Counted from the stretch's first letter, positions 6,256-14,987 are shown. The stretch is DNA of 64,000 nucleotides from Bacteroidia bacterium (GCA_019695215.1 JAIBAK010000014.1:1-64000), one strand, 5' to 3'. Numbers and translations are program-made. The notes: a model not told the origin generated them from the sequence alone.

Positions 6256-8133
6256 CTATTTATACACCACCACGGCTCCTTTTGCTTTAATGATATGACT
6301 CCCGTCTCCAATAATGCGGGAACCGCTTTTAACCACCATTTTTGCCCCTTCCTTCAAATAAATTTTTGCGTTTCCTTCCAGCACAAGCGTACTGTGTTCA
6401 TCCAAAATAAGGCGGGCATGTTTTTCAACGGTTATCGACCCGGTTGCTTTTACCATCAGCATGGTAAGCGGGTGCGGTTTATACATGCGGTTAAAATTGA
6501 GCGATTGATTCAGCAAAAGTTCCTTGCCTTTGTCTATGATTAAGTGATCGTGCAGCAAAATGCTTCCTGTCCAGCGCACATCGCGGTCGATATGAAAATA
6601 ATGATATCGGATGCGCACCGTTACGCAGTCTTTTTCCATTTGCAGCACCTGTATATTTAAACCATTGATGACGGTGGTAAGCGACCGAAGCCGCACTCCG
6701 TTGGAGGCGGTAGACGGATTGGTGGCCAGGCTGAATTCGTTGCGACCCTTTTCCGTAGTAAATCCGTCTTTTCCGTCACCGTTGCAGCGAATGATATGTT
6801 CTTCGCCCTCTATGGCAAAAGCCAGTGCCCGCTGCAAATTTTCCATTGTCAGTGTGGTATCATATCGGTTATTGTATTTCAACATGCGCAAATCATCATG
6901 ATCGCCAAAACCCAGAAAAGGATTTTCGTCTAATCGTTTTACCATAGGCTGTTTGCCGCAGCAGGGCTCCCATGATTCCACACTGTCGGATACCACAAAA
7001 TCCCATCTGCCATCGGCCTCTTCCATATCAAGATGATTTTCGGGTTGCCCGCTTTGGTGTAAAATATATAACGCATCCACTGATTCATCAACGGCATCAA
7101 ACCGAGCGGTGTTGTTGTGGTATTCCAGTAAAAAATATTCATCCCTCACATAAGGAAGTCTAATCCGTGCCGCTTCTCCGGTTGTAATAAAATCATGCAA
7201 CACTATTGTGGTATCTCCTGCCGTGAGCGCATCGGCATCCACCAGGTATCTTGACCATCCGAGTTTTTGTCTGTCCCATGAATTAACACAAATACTGCTG
7301 CTGCCGTGAGCCGCTGCCAGCCCCCAGGCTCCGTGATTGGTAAAATCGGGTCCATAAAAGCCGTTTAATCCAGCGTAATGGTCTAATGTGAAATAATGGG
7401 CCAGTTCATGTTTGAGTAACCGGAAATGCCTTGGAAAAAACTCAGCCCCTGAGTTGGAAATTAAACCCGATCCCATGGAACCCCCTTTTATCATCAAATG
7501 ATCATTGATATTATAATCCTTACACAACAATGCAGCAATACCTCCGCCCGAACCCGTCCAGTTATATCCGAAGTGCGTAGGGTCGTCTCTGAAAATGATG
7601 ATGATATTTTCAATTACCCCGTCCGGTTGTTTGCGCCACTTTCCATTTACCTTACTCCAGCGGTCAAGCCCTTCCCAGTTAATGAGTCCCGATTTATTTA
7701 CACGGTCGAGCACCTCGTACACCATTGCCCCCAACTGCCCGTTGTTGTTGTAATATTCCATGTCGTGTTCGGGTTGTATTACCTCGGGATATACCTGACC
7801 GATGAAAGTTAATCTTCCCATTGAAGCTTCGTGTAAATAACCTGTGAGGCTGCTGTCCGGATCCATTGAAGTGAGATCGGGAGCTACTGTTTTTTTTGCA
7901 AACGAAGGCAACTGCTTAGTGCCATGCGGCCAGCTGTCAGAATGAAGGGCTGCTTTAGGATAATTTGCAAAAATGGTGAGTGACCAAACCGTATCAAATG
8001 CGGGGAGATAAAACCCCATCGATGAGTCGACCGAAACGTAGGTTTGCAGGTTTTGATGAAAACGAACGGATTGAGCCGTGGCGATTCGCAGTAGCAGTGT
8101 GGCGCAAAAACACAGGAATAAATGCTTTTTCAA
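6256..8133 (-). CDS. Secreted M6-like zinc metalloprotease
   Basis: The 625-residue protein starts with a signal peptide ending near ATAQ. The zinc-binding signature HELAH at 242-246 is followed by DH at 251-252, giving HExxHxxxxDH as in immune inhibitor A (M6)-type peptidases. A GAWGLAAAHG segment just after the zinc site agrees with the M6 fold. The last 60 or so residues form regular short beta strands (SITVEKHARLILDE, then LEGNAKIYLKEG), like a right-handed beta-helix cap. A similar phrase occurs in the large T9SS protein at 16865-20185. No recognisable T9SS sorting domain closes the protein, so it may remain periplasmic or be truncated relative to relatives. It is convergent with purE and stands alone. 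Confidence 0.8.
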   Translation of the reverse strand: MKKHLFLCFCATLLLRIATAQSVRFHQNLQTYVSVDSSMGFYLPAFDTVWSLTIFANYPKAALHSDSWPHGTKQLPSFAKKTVAPDLTSMDPDSSLTGYLHEASMGRLTFIGQVYPEVIQPEHDMEYYNNNGQLGAMVYEVLDRVNKSGLINWEGLDRWSKVNGKWRKQPDGVIENIIIIFRDDPTHFGYNWTGSGGGIAALLCKDYNINDHLMIKGGSMGSGLISNSGAEFFPRHFRLLKHELAHYFTLDHYAGLNGFYGPDFTNHGAWGLAAAHGSSSICVNSWDRQKLGWSRYLVDADALTAGDTTIVLHDFITTGEAARIRLPYVRDEYFLLEYHNNTARFDAVDESVDALYILHQSGQPENHLDMEEADGRWDFVVSDSVESWEPCCGKQPMVKRLDENPFLGFGDHDDLRMLKYNNRYDTTLTMENLQRALAFAIEGEEHIIRCNGDGKDGFTTEKGRNEFSLATNPSTASNGVRLRSLTTVINGLNIQVLQMEKDCVTVRIRYHYFHIDRDVRWTGSILLHDHLIIDKGKELLLNQSLNFNRMYKPHPLTMLMVKATGSITVEKHARLILDEHSTLVLEGNAKIYLKEGAKMVVKSGSRIIGDGSHIIKAKGAVVVYK

Positions 8134-8306
8134 TTGATTATTTCTTAAACCGGTGTTGTCTATTTACAATTCGTATGCCGCAAGTTACTTCAAAACAGTG
8201 CAGCCTGCACCACTTGCCATCTTCTTACAAATACCTGTATTTGGTGTTATTAACAAATACCTGATGGTTTCCGGTTGAATTAATTTTCTAAAGCAGCGGG
8301 TTTACC

Positions 8307-8314
8307 TATTTTTG
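8307..8314 (+). promoter_or_regulatory. -7 promoter element (TATTTTTG) for the ALDH7 gene
   Basis: TATTTTTG fits TAnnTTTG and ends 16 bases before the ATG at 8331. It is the only such motif seen in the 197-base gap between the divergent protease and dehydrogenase genes. Confidence 0.55.
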
Positions 8315-8330
8315 TCATTAAATTTTTAGC

Positions 8331-9857
8331 ATGAAAGAGGTATTAAAACGGCTTGGCATTTCAGCACTTAACAAGGGTACTGCCACAGGACTTACATGGA
8401 CGGCCAAAGGCAATTCGGTAATCGACAGTTTTTCACCTGTAACAGGAGAAAAAATAGGTTCGGTTACCATTACCACCCCCGAAGAACTGGAGCAGGTGAT
8501 ACATACAGCCCAAAAAGCTTTTGAAATATGGAAACAGATTCCTGCTCCGAAACGCGGAGAAATTATCCGGCAGTATGGAAATAAACTCCGCGAACACAAA
8601 GAGGACTTAGGCAAACTCGTTTCGTGGGAAATGGGTAAAATATATCAGGAAGGTTTGGGCGAGGTACAGGAGATGATTGATATTTGTGATTTTGCCGTTG
8701 GCCTTTCGAGGCAGTTGTATGGATTAACCATGCATTCCGAACGGCCCGACCATCGTATGTATGAACAATGGCATCCGCTGGGAACCGTGGGTATAATCTC
8801 TGCGTTTAATTTTCCTGTTGCCGTTTGGAGCTGGAATGCCATGATTGCCGCTGTGTGCGGAGACGTGTGCATTTGGAAACCATCTGAAAAAACTCCGCTT
8901 TGTGCGGTTGCCTGTCACCATTTGTTAACCGGGGTATTAAAAGAAAACAATGTTCCCGAAGGAGTATTTTGTCTTGTAAACGGAGATTACCGTATTGGAG
9001 AACTCCTTACAAACGATGAACGCATTCCTTTGATATCTGCTACAGGGTCGGTGCGTATGGGTAAATTAGTAGGCGCGGCTGTGGGTGCCCGTTTGGGTAG
9101 GTCGCTGCTTGAGCTGGGCGGAAATAATGCCATTATTATCTCTGACAAAGCTGATCTGGATATGGCGCTGCGCGCGGTGTTGTTTGGAGCAGTAGGTACC
9201 TGTGGTCAAAGATGCACCACTACCCGAAGACTGATTATTCAGGAGCAGGTTTATGACACTTTTGTTCAGAAATTACTTAAGGCGTATCCACAGATTAAAA
9301 TTGGAAGCCCTATGGAAGGAGAAACACTTGTAGGTCCTCTTATTGATAAAGATGCGGTAAAAAACTTTTTACATGCCGTAAGCGAAGTGCAGCGTGAAGG
9401 AGGAAAAATACTTTATGGCGGAACGGTATTACCCGAAACACAAAATCCATCGGGCTGTTATGTGGTTCCATGCATTGCCGAAGCACAGAATCATTTCGAT
9501 ATTGTACAACACGAAACCTTTGCTCCCGTTTTATACCTGATGAAGTACAAAACCTTGGAGGAAGCCATAGCGATGCAAAACGGAGTAAAACAAGGACTGA
9601 GTTCTTCCATTTTTACCAACCACATGCAGGAGTCGGAGTGGTTTTTATCATCCCGCGGCTCAGATTGCGGCATTGCCAACGTAAACATCGGTACCTCGGG
9701 AGCCGAAATAGGCGGAGCATTTGGCGGTGAAAAAGAAACAGGAGGAGGTCGTGAATCGGGTTCTGATTCATGGAAAGCCTATATGCGCAGGCAAACAAAC
9801 ACCATCAATTACGGAACAAATCTTCCGCTGGCCCAAGGCATCAAATTTGACTTTTAG
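8331..9857 (+). CDS. ALDH7-family aldehyde dehydrogenase (L-piperidine-6-carboxylate / alpha-aminoadipic semialdehyde dehydrogenase)
   Basis: At 508 residues this is a full-length NAD(P)-dependent aldehyde dehydrogenase. The general base Glu261 lies in SLLELGGNNA and the nucleophile Cys295 in GQRCTTTRR. The ELGGNNAI and GQRCTT..R sequences are typical of ALDH7 (antiquitin, AmaB/Pcd), which oxidises alpha-aminoadipic semialdehyde in lysine degradation. The SAFNFPVAVW segment and the FGGEKETGGGRESGSD segment near the C terminus also agree. The substrate is inferred from the subfamily; no other lysine-degradation gene is adjacent. It is cytoplasmic, with no signal peptide. The DUF3108 gene follows closely and may be on the same transcript. 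Confidence 0.88.
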   Translation: MKEVLKRLGISALNKGTATGLTWTAKGNSVIDSFSPVTGEKIGSVTITTPEELEQVIHTAQKAFEIWKQIPAPKRGEIIRQYGNKLREHKEDLGKLVSWEMGKIYQEGLGEVQEMIDICDFAVGLSRQLYGLTMHSERPDHRMYEQWHPLGTVGIISAFNFPVAVWSWNAMIAAVCGDVCIWKPSEKTPLCAVACHHLLTGVLKENNVPEGVFCLVNGDYRIGELLTNDERIPLISATGSVRMGKLVGAAVGARLGRSLLELGGNNAIIISDKADLDMALRAVLFGAVGTCGQRCTTTRRLIIQEQVYDTFVQKLLKAYPQIKIGSPMEGETLVGPLIDKDAVKNFLHAVSEVQREGGKILYGGTVLPETQNPSGCYVVPCIAEAQNHFDIVQHETFAPVLYLMKYKTLEEAIAMQNGVKQGLSSSIFTNHMQESEWFLSSRGSDCGIANVNIGTSGAEIGGAFGGEKETGGGRESGSDSWKAYMRRQTNTINYGTNLPLAQGIKFDF

Positions 9858-9906
9858 GAAAATGGTACGTAAATTGAAACCTGAATTGCTCAGAAATAGT
9901 GCTGTT

Positions 9907-10707
9907 ATGAAAAAGTTGATAGGATGCCTGATTATTTGGATGGCCACACAGGCAAGTGTTTTTGCCCAGCAAATACCCGCCCCCGTTGATACCCCTGTAA
10001 GGGTGGTAAAAAATAACGCATTTACATTTGGCGAAAAACTGAAATACCGTGTACACTACGGGTTTATGAATGCCGCTATTATAGATTTTGAAGTAAAACC
10101 CGCACCGTCAACCACAACAAATAAAAAAACATTTCATATGGTAGCCTATGGTCGTACCATAAGCGCCTTCGACTGGTTTATGAAAGTGCGTGATAAATAC
10201 GAAACACATGTTGACCAGGTAAGCCTGTTGCCTATTGCTTATTATAAAGATCAGCTGGAGGGAAGCTACAAGGACAAAGACTACGCAGTGTTTAACCATA
10301 AAGCACAGGTGTGCATACACGAAAAAGGCAGAATGAAGATAGAGAAAGATGCGCTCGACCTTATTTCGGCTGTGTATTATTTCCGCACATTTGATTTTAG
10401 TAAAGCCACTCCCGGACAAACTTATCCGTTTAATATTTACCTCGACAACAAAATGTATTCGCTGAGTGTAAAATTTATGGGACGTGAAATTATTGACAGC
10501 GATTTGGGTAAGCTAAGGTGTATTAAATTACGACCCCAGTTAATTGTTGACCGTGTGTTTAAAGATGCCGATGATATGACACTCTGGATTACCGATGATG
10601 CCAATCACATTCCGGTGCGCGTTCAAAGCGAACTTCGGATAGGATCACTTAAAGTTGACCTTACCGAGCAGAAAGGGTTACGAAGCCCTCTTGCTCTGGT
10701 GAAGTAA
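9907..10707 (+). CDS. DUF3108 domain-containing exported protein
   Basis: From the ATG at 9907 the product is 266 residues with a normal signal peptide ending ASVFAQ. An upstream in-frame ATG at 9862 would add 15 charged residues before it and is less likely. The mature protein matches DUF3108, with NAFTFGEKLKYRVHYG at the start, DLISAVYYFRTFD in the middle and the ITDDANHIPVRVQS block near the end. The family is predicted to be a periplasmic or outer-membrane-associated beta-rich protein without established activity. It lies 49 bases after the ALDH7 gene. A 12-bp palindrome GGTTTGCAAACC sits directly after its stop codon. Confidence 0.85.
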   Translation: MKKLIGCLIIWMATQASVFAQQIPAPVDTPVRVVKNNAFTFGEKLKYRVHYGFMNAAIIDFEVKPAPSTTTNKKTFHMVAYGRTISAFDWFMKVRDKYETHVDQVSLLPIAYYKDQLEGSYKDKDYAVFNHKAQVCIHEKGRMKIEKDALDLISAVYYFRTFDFSKATPGQTYPFNIYLDNKMYSLSVKFMGREIIDSDLGKLRCIKLRPQLIVDRVFKDADDMTLWITDDANHIPVRVQSELRIGSLKVDLTEQKGLRSPLALVK

Positions 10708-10747
10708 GGTTTGCAAACCCTGCCCTCCGAATTTACAGAATAATTTC

Positions 10748-10755
10748 TACCTTTG
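10748..10755 (+). promoter_or_regulatory. -7 promoter element (TACCTTTG) for the outer-membrane protein gene
   Basis: TACCTTTG fits TAnnTTTG and ends 6 bases before the ATG at 10762. It excludes the alternative TTG start at 10753, which would lie inside the promoter. Confidence 0.6.
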
Positions 10756-10761
10756 GCCTGC

Positions 10762-11895
10762 ATGAAACATGTTGTTGCCGGCTTTTTTTTAATATTATTT
10801 ACCTCCCCTGCTTTTGCTCAGTACGACCGCTATTCAATGAATGAAGAAGCAGGAATTGACACGGCTTCGGGCGGAAACCTGTACCTGAATTTTAACAACC
10901 TCAATTACCTGCGCAACCACGAGTATTTTAACAAAATATGGGACGGTTATACTTTGTTCGGAACACAGCTAAACCCACAGTTAAGCTATTACCCGCATGC
11001 ACGGCTGAGAGTGGATGGCGGGGTATGGCTGCATAAGGAATACGGCCTTAACGAAGTAAAAGTACAACCCACCTTTAGCGTAAGATGGAAAAGTGAGAAA
11101 GGAAAAAACACTTTTCTGTTTGGGAATATTCTGGGAAATATTAACCATGGTTTTCTTGACCCTGTTTACGATTATGAACGACTGATTACTTTCCGAAATG
11201 AATACGGAGGACAGTGGCTGCACCACAGTAAATACCTGCAGCATGATTTGTTTATTCACTGGGACGACATGATTCACCGCGGAGATACTTCGCAGGAATC
11301 GTTTGTGGCAGGATATTCTGCCCGGATAAATCTGATGAGCCATTCTTCTTCCCGACTTTATCTTCCGGTTCAGGGTTACCTGAATCACCATGGCGGACAA
11401 ATAAATATAACTACCAAAAACCTGACAACTCTGGCTAATTCAGCCATCGGGCTTGGTTTTGCCCGTAATAAAAAACCGGAAAGCAAATCTTTTATTAACG
11501 AGTGGAGAATAGAAGGCTACTACGTAACCTACAAAGACCTCTCTCCAAATAAAGGACAAATTTACAAAGACGGTGATGCCGTGACGGGAAATTTTTTATT
11601 GAAAACAACCGCTCATGTTGATTTGATGCTTACCTACTGGAAAAGCAATGAGTTTATGAGTGCACTTGGTAATCCGTTGTATCAAAATATTTCATCCATT
11701 GGAAATCCTTATTTCCCTAAAAACCGCGAACTGCTTTTTATGCGGCTTATCTGGGATGAGAAATTATTTGATCATTTTTACGCCCACTTCAGACTGGAGC
11801 CTTATTACAGTATGGACGAGTCGATGTTTGAATATTCGTACTCATTATTTATTTGTTACCGGCAAAATTTTCTGCTGAAAAAAAATCTTAAGTAG
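10762..11895 (+). CDS. Putative outer-membrane beta-barrel protein
   Basis: The 377-residue product begins with a signal peptide ending SPAFAQ. The rest is made of alternating aromatic/hydrophobic strands with short polar turns, for example LRVDGGVWLHKEYG and SVRWKSEKGKNTFLFGN, which is the pattern of an outer-membrane barrel. The last strands, such as FYAHFRLEPYYSM, end close to the C terminus. I recognise no named family. The start at 10762 was chosen because it gives a clean signal peptide and follows a promoter by 6 bases. It is convergent with the moaC-moaB fusion gene, only 1 base apart. Confidence 0.7.
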   Translation: MKHVVAGFFLILFTSPAFAQYDRYSMNEEAGIDTASGGNLYLNFNNLNYLRNHEYFNKIWDGYTLFGTQLNPQLSYYPHARLRVDGGVWLHKEYGLNEVKVQPTFSVRWKSEKGKNTFLFGNILGNINHGFLDPVYDYERLITFRNEYGGQWLHHSKYLQHDLFIHWDDMIHRGDTSQESFVAGYSARINLMSHSSSRLYLPVQGYLNHHGGQINITTKNLTTLANSAIGLGFARNKKPESKSFINEWRIEGYYVTYKDLSPNKGQIYKDGDAVTGNFLLKTTAHVDLMLTYWKSNEFMSALGNPLYQNISSIGNPYFPKNRELLFMRLIWDEKLFDHFYAHFRLEPYYSMDESMFEYSYSLFICYRQNFLLKKNLK

Positions 11896-11896
11896 T

Positions 11897-12817
11897 TTAT
11901 TTCTTTTCTTTATGCTGCGTTCCTTTTTTCACTGCAAACAAATGCAGCAAATACGGAAACAGGGCCTGCATGGTTTCCTCCGCCCCGCGTGTTGAACCCG
12001 GCAATGTAACCACCAGCGAATTATTTACAAATCCGGCCACACCACGCGAGAACATGGCATAAGGCATACGCTGCTGGCCGTAAGCCCTGGCTGCTTCCAT
12101 TATACCCGGAATTTCACGCGTAAACAGTGGTGTTACTGCCTCGGGGGTAATATCCCGCGGTGAGAGTCCGGTACCTCCGCACACCAGCACAAAATGCGTA
12201 TTGGCCGCTGCATAGCTCTTAATTTTTTGCTGTATCTGTTCCGTGTTATCAGGTATGATATCGTACGCGGTCAGTTGCACCCCGTGTTTTTCCAACCCGC
12301 TGATGATGGCCTTTCCTGCTTTGTCTTCTTTTTTCCCTGCCGAAATGGTATCGCTGCACACAATTACTGCAGCAAGGAAGGTTTCGTCTGTTTCATCGCG
12401 GTAATCCGATTTGCCACCGCTTTTTTCAATAAGACGTATCTGCTCAATGGAAATTTGTTTGTCAACCGGCTTCAGCATGTCGTACAAGGTAAGCGCTGCC
12501 ACCGATGCTCCGTGCATGGCTTCCACCTCTACTCCTGTTTTATACACTGTTTGTACTTCTACCAGTATTTTAACTGACATAGCACCCATTTCAAAAGTAA
12601 CACCCGTATACTCCACCGGCATGGGATGGCAATCGGGAATCATATCGGAAGTGCGTTTTACCGCAAACAAAGCAGCTACGCGTGCACTCTCCAGCACATT
12701 TCCCTTTGGAACCTGATTCTCCCGAATAAGTCGGATGGTTTTTTCTGAACCCACCCTGACAGTAGCCTCGGCCATGGCTTTTCGATGTGTGGTAATTTTA
12801 TGTGTAATATCAATCAT
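11897..12817 (-). CDS. moaCB: Bifunctional molybdenum cofactor protein MoaC-MoaB fusion
   Basis: The 306-residue protein joins two Moco enzymes. Residues about 1-150 are MoaC (cyclic pyranopterin monophosphate synthase accessory protein), with ALFAVKRTSDMIPDCHP and VEVEAMHGASVAALTLYDM. Residues about 155-300 are a MoaB/MogA-type molybdopterin adenylyltransferase, with VIVCSDTISAG, the VCGGTGLSPRDITPEA loop and LPGSTRGAEETM. MoaC works with MoaA to make cPMP; the MoaB part would adenylylate molybdopterin. Such MoaCB fusions are known in several phyla. The gene lies last in a leftward moaD-moeB-moaE-moaCB run, 131 bases after moaE. moaA is about 12 kb away. Confidence 0.93.
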   Translation of the reverse strand: MIDITHKITTHRKAMAEATVRVGSEKTIRLIRENQVPKGNVLESARVAALFAVKRTSDMIPDCHPMPVEYTGVTFEMGAMSVKILVEVQTVYKTGVEVEAMHGASVAALTLYDMLKPVDKQISIEQIRLIEKSGGKSDYRDETDETFLAAVIVCSDTISAGKKEDKAGKAIISGLEKHGVQLTAYDIIPDNTEQIQQKIKSYAAANTHFVLVCGGTGLSPRDITPEAVTPLFTREIPGIMEAARAYGQQRMPYAMFSRGVAGFVNNSLVVTLPGSTRGAEETMQALFPYLLHLFAVKKGTQHKEKK

Positions 12818-12948
12818 AAACCGGCAAATTACTAACTTTTATTGAATATGAAACATGGATGCACGGTGCTACGGCTATCGGGCTAAGCATTTTAGTATTG
12901 GATTACAGGAGAACCTCATGAGCATTTAAACGGTGATACGCCTTGTGT

Positions 12949-13395
12949 TTACGTATTTTTCTTCCATTGGGCTGTTTCATCCTCGAATATTTCCTTGCCC
13001 CACACAGGAAGTTCTTTTTTTAAACGCTCCACTACTTCACGGCAGGCATCCATACAGGCTTTTCTGTGAGCCGATGATACAAAAACCACCAGCGAAAGTT
13101 CACCTGCCTTTACTGTTCCCACACTATGCACCACATGCATACAGGCGAGTTCATACTTTGAGAAAACAGCTTCTTTAATTTGCGTATATACCTCATTGGC
13201 CATGTCTTCATAAGCCGAATATTCAATGGCTTTTACTTTTTTACCGTTTACCTCATCGGCACGCACCTGCCCCATAAACACATCGTGTGCTCCAATATGT
13301 GTTTTGTGTTCGTGGTTTGCAATCATTTCAGCCACTTTAGCCGGGGTAACCGGACCCTGAATAAAAATATTGACTTTCTTTTTTTCCTTCTCCAT
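12949..13395 (-). CDS. moaE: Molybdopterin synthase catalytic subunit
   Basis: MoaE (148 residues) transfers sulfur from MoaD thiocarboxylate to cPMP to make molybdopterin. The family features are all present: AIEYSAYEDMA with the conserved Tyr/Glu, HVVHSVGTVKAGELS, and SSAHRKACMDACR followed by LKKELPVWGKE. The length is normal. It lies 8 bases after moeB on the same strand, as expected for a coupled operon. Confidence 0.95.
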   Translation of the reverse strand: MEKEKKKVNIFIQGPVTPAKVAEMIANHEHKTHIGAHDVFMGQVRADEVNGKKVKAIEYSAYEDMANEVYTQIKEAVFSKYELACMHVVHSVGTVKAGELSLVVFVSSAHRKACMDACREVVERLKKELPVWGKEIFEDETAQWKKNT

Positions 13396-13403
13396 TACAC
13401 AAA

Positions 13404-14123
13404 TTAAATTTCGAATACCAGCGTTTGCATACTTTGCAGATTAAACACCACTAACTTCCCGCTCATCACATCGTTCATCCCTAAAATTATTTTAATGCAC
13501 TCTGCGGCCTGCATGCATCCTATAATACCCGGAAGCACTCCAAGTACTCCTGCCAGGTTGCAATCTTCGGGGGTTTCCAAATGCTCCTTCTTCGGATAAA
13601 TATCTTTGTACCCAGCTCCTTTATTTGCCGGATAATTAAAGACCGAGAGCTGCCCTTCGTATTGATACACCCCTCCGAATATCCAGGGTTTCTGAAGTGC
13701 CACGCAAACCTCATCTAAAAGATAACGGGTTTCCAAATTATCGGTAGCATCGATGACCACATCAAAATCCTGCATGATTCGCCCGGCATTTTGTGCAGTA
13801 AGAAACTCTTCATAAACTATCACCTTTACCATTGGATTAATAGCGGCCAGTACCCTCCTCGCCTCAGCTGCTTTTTTCTTTCCTATCGATTCGTTTCCGT
13901 AAAGAACCTGTCTCGGTAAATTACTTACCTCTATCACATCTCCATCGGCAACGCCAATAGTTCCGATACCAGCACCAGCCAGATATAACAGGGCAGGGCA
14001 TCCTAAACCACCGGCACCCACCACCAGCACTTTAGCTGTTTTAAGTTTTTGCTGACCTCCCAAACCAATTTGCGGTAGTGCCACCTGTTTGCTGTAACGT
14101 TTATATTCTTCGGGTGTAAGCAT
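13404..14123 (-). CDS. moeB: HesA/MoeB/ThiF-family adenylyltransferase (MoaD-activating)
   Basis: This 239-residue E1-like enzyme adenylylates the C-terminal glycine of MoaD. The nucleotide-binding motif VLVVGAGGLGCPALLYLAGAG is at about 31-51, followed by VSNLPRQVLY and the DATDNLETRY loop. It has no C-terminal rhodanese domain, unlike some MoeB/MoeBR proteins, so sulfur must come from elsewhere. A ThiF role cannot be excluded from sequence alone, but its place between moaD (2 bases) and moaE (8 bases) makes MoeB by far the best call. Confidence 0.92.
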   Translation of the reverse strand: MLTPEEYKRYSKQVALPQIGLGGQQKLKTAKVLVVGAGGLGCPALLYLAGAGIGTIGVADGDVIEVSNLPRQVLYGNESIGKKKAAEARRVLAAINPMVKVIVYEEFLTAQNAGRIMQDFDVVIDATDNLETRYLLDEVCVALQKPWIFGGVYQYEGQLSVFNYPANKGAGYKDIYPKKEHLETPEDCNLAGVLGVLPGIIGCMQAAECIKIILGMNDVMSGKLVVFNLQSMQTLVFEI

Positions 14124-14125
14124 AA

Positions 14126-14356
14126 TTATCCTCCGCTGAATGGCGGAAGCAAAGCTACAACATCTGTTTCACTAAGAAATTGCTCCGGATTAAAAACCAC
14201 TTTTTGATTCACGGCAACACTATAACGCTGGTGGTGAAGTTGGGGATATTTTTCTTGTAACAGGTTCTTCAGCCCCTGCAGGTTTCCGCTGAATTCAAGG
14301 ATAATGGTTCCTGTTTCCAGCTTTTCTTTCAATACACCGAATAATTGGATTTGCAT
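14126..14356 (-). CDS. moaD: Molybdopterin synthase sulfur carrier subunit
   Basis: From the ATG at 14356 the protein is 76 residues, an ordinary MoaD length. It has the beta-grasp pattern, starting MQIQLFGVLKEKL and ending in the functional PPFSGG, where the terminal Gly is adenylylated and converted to a thiocarboxylate. A longer open frame to 14521 exists, but the extra 55 residues are basic and Cys-rich with no family similarity and overlap the response-regulator remnant, so that start is rejected. It is the first gene of the Moco run. Confidence 0.93.
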   Translation of the reverse strand: MQIQLFGVLKEKLETGTIILEFSGNLQGLKNLLQEKYPQLHHQRYSVAVNQKVVFNPEQFLSETDVVALLPPFSGG

Positions 14357-14398
14357 ACAGCAAAATAAAGGAATCAGTCCCTTATTCCGGCATATTTT

Positions 14399-14453
14399 CA
14401 AACAAGATGATTGGCAAAGGCATACTGTGCAAGCCCCGTCACGTTTTTGGTCT
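14399..14453 (-). pseudogene. Remnant of a LuxR-type response regulator C terminus
   Basis: Read on the minus strand right after the toxin stop codon, this stretch gives TKNVTGLAQYAFANHLV and then a stop. It closely matches AKNMVGLAQYAIEHRLM at the end of the intact response regulator (15102-15755). At DNA level the core of about 34 bases differs at about six positions from 15139-15172. It is therefore a decayed second copy of the regulator's last helix, with the rest of the gene missing. The toxin-antitoxin pair occupies the place where the body of that copy would have been. Confidence 0.65.
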
Positions 14454-14747
14454 TTAGATTTTCTTTTTCTTTGGGTGTTGCCGTGTGTCAAAGAAAGCAA
14501 GCAGTTGAATGTTTTCAGCATTCATTCTATAAACTAATAGGTTTTGTTTGGTGACTAATACTTCGTAGATATTTTTCTTTGCTGAATACCTGAACCTGAC
14601 TTTCCCCGTAGCTAAAATCCGTAAGGTGGCATTTACTTTCTCAGCAAACCGATCAGCCTCCCTCTCTGTCCATTTTTCTGTCAGGTAGTCAATGATTGAG
14701 TTATAGCTTGAGATGGCTTCCGGTGCCCACTCAATCTTTAACGCCAT
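14454..14747 (-). CDS. RelE/ParE-family toxin
   Basis: The 97-residue protein is a ParE/RelE-superfamily type II toxin. It has the KIEWAPEAISSYNSIIDYL start with a Trp at the beta-alpha junction, a central RFRYSAKKNIYEVLV strand pair, and a C-terminal QLLAFFDTRQHP strand as in ParE-type proteins. ParE members poison gyrase and RelE members cleave mRNA at the ribosome; which applies here is not decidable by eye. It overlaps the preceding antitoxin gene by 10 bases. Its last codons (KKKKI-stop) run directly into a remnant of a response regulator gene. Confidence 0.85.
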   Translation of the reverse strand: MALKIEWAPEAISSYNSIIDYLTEKWTEREADRFAEKVNATLRILATGKVRFRYSAKKNIYEVLVTKQNLLVYRMNAENIQLLAFFDTRQHPKKKKI

Positions 14748-14965
14748 TTTTTGAGTTTTGTGATGGCTTGTTCATGTGGAATTGTTTTACCACTGTTGGC
14801 TTGAACAATACCTCGCTCAACCGAGGCTTTAGTACTATCTGGCAACTCATCCCAAAAGTCAGCTTCATCAGAAGTCAGTACTTCTTTCAGCCATTCAATA
14901 AGCTCTTCGCTATCTGTGTGAATAATCTTATCAATGAGTTTCATTTTTTCAATTGCCAAATCCAT
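14738..14965 (-). CDS. Antitoxin partner of the ParE-type toxin
   Basis: The protein is 75 residues, acidic in the middle (LTSDEADFWDELPD) and basic at the end. This resembles the short addiction-module component family often paired with RelE/ParE toxins. No ribbon-helix-helix or HTH DNA-binding domain is obvious, so autoregulation may be through a partner or absent. It precedes and overlaps the toxin gene, the normal order for type II modules. Its promoter region shares a 13-base string, ATTCAAATATACA, with the promoter of the adjacent response regulator. Confidence 0.75.
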   Translation of the reverse strand: MDLAIEKMKLIDKIIHTDSEELIEWLKEVLTSDEADFWDELPDSTKASVERGIVQANSGKTIPHEQAITKLKKWR

Positions 14966-14987
14966 AACACTTCATTTTTGCTTAATT

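Noticed and set aside
9721-9906. Upstream extension of the DUF3108 protein into the ALDH7 gene
   Set aside because: It overlaps the ALDH7 coding end in another frame, and a clean signal peptide begins at 9907.
14126-14521. Longer MoaD of 131 residues
   Set aside because: The extra 55 residues are basic, have no MoaD similarity and overlap the response-regulator remnant and toxin end. ATG at 14356 gives a normal 76-residue MoaD.
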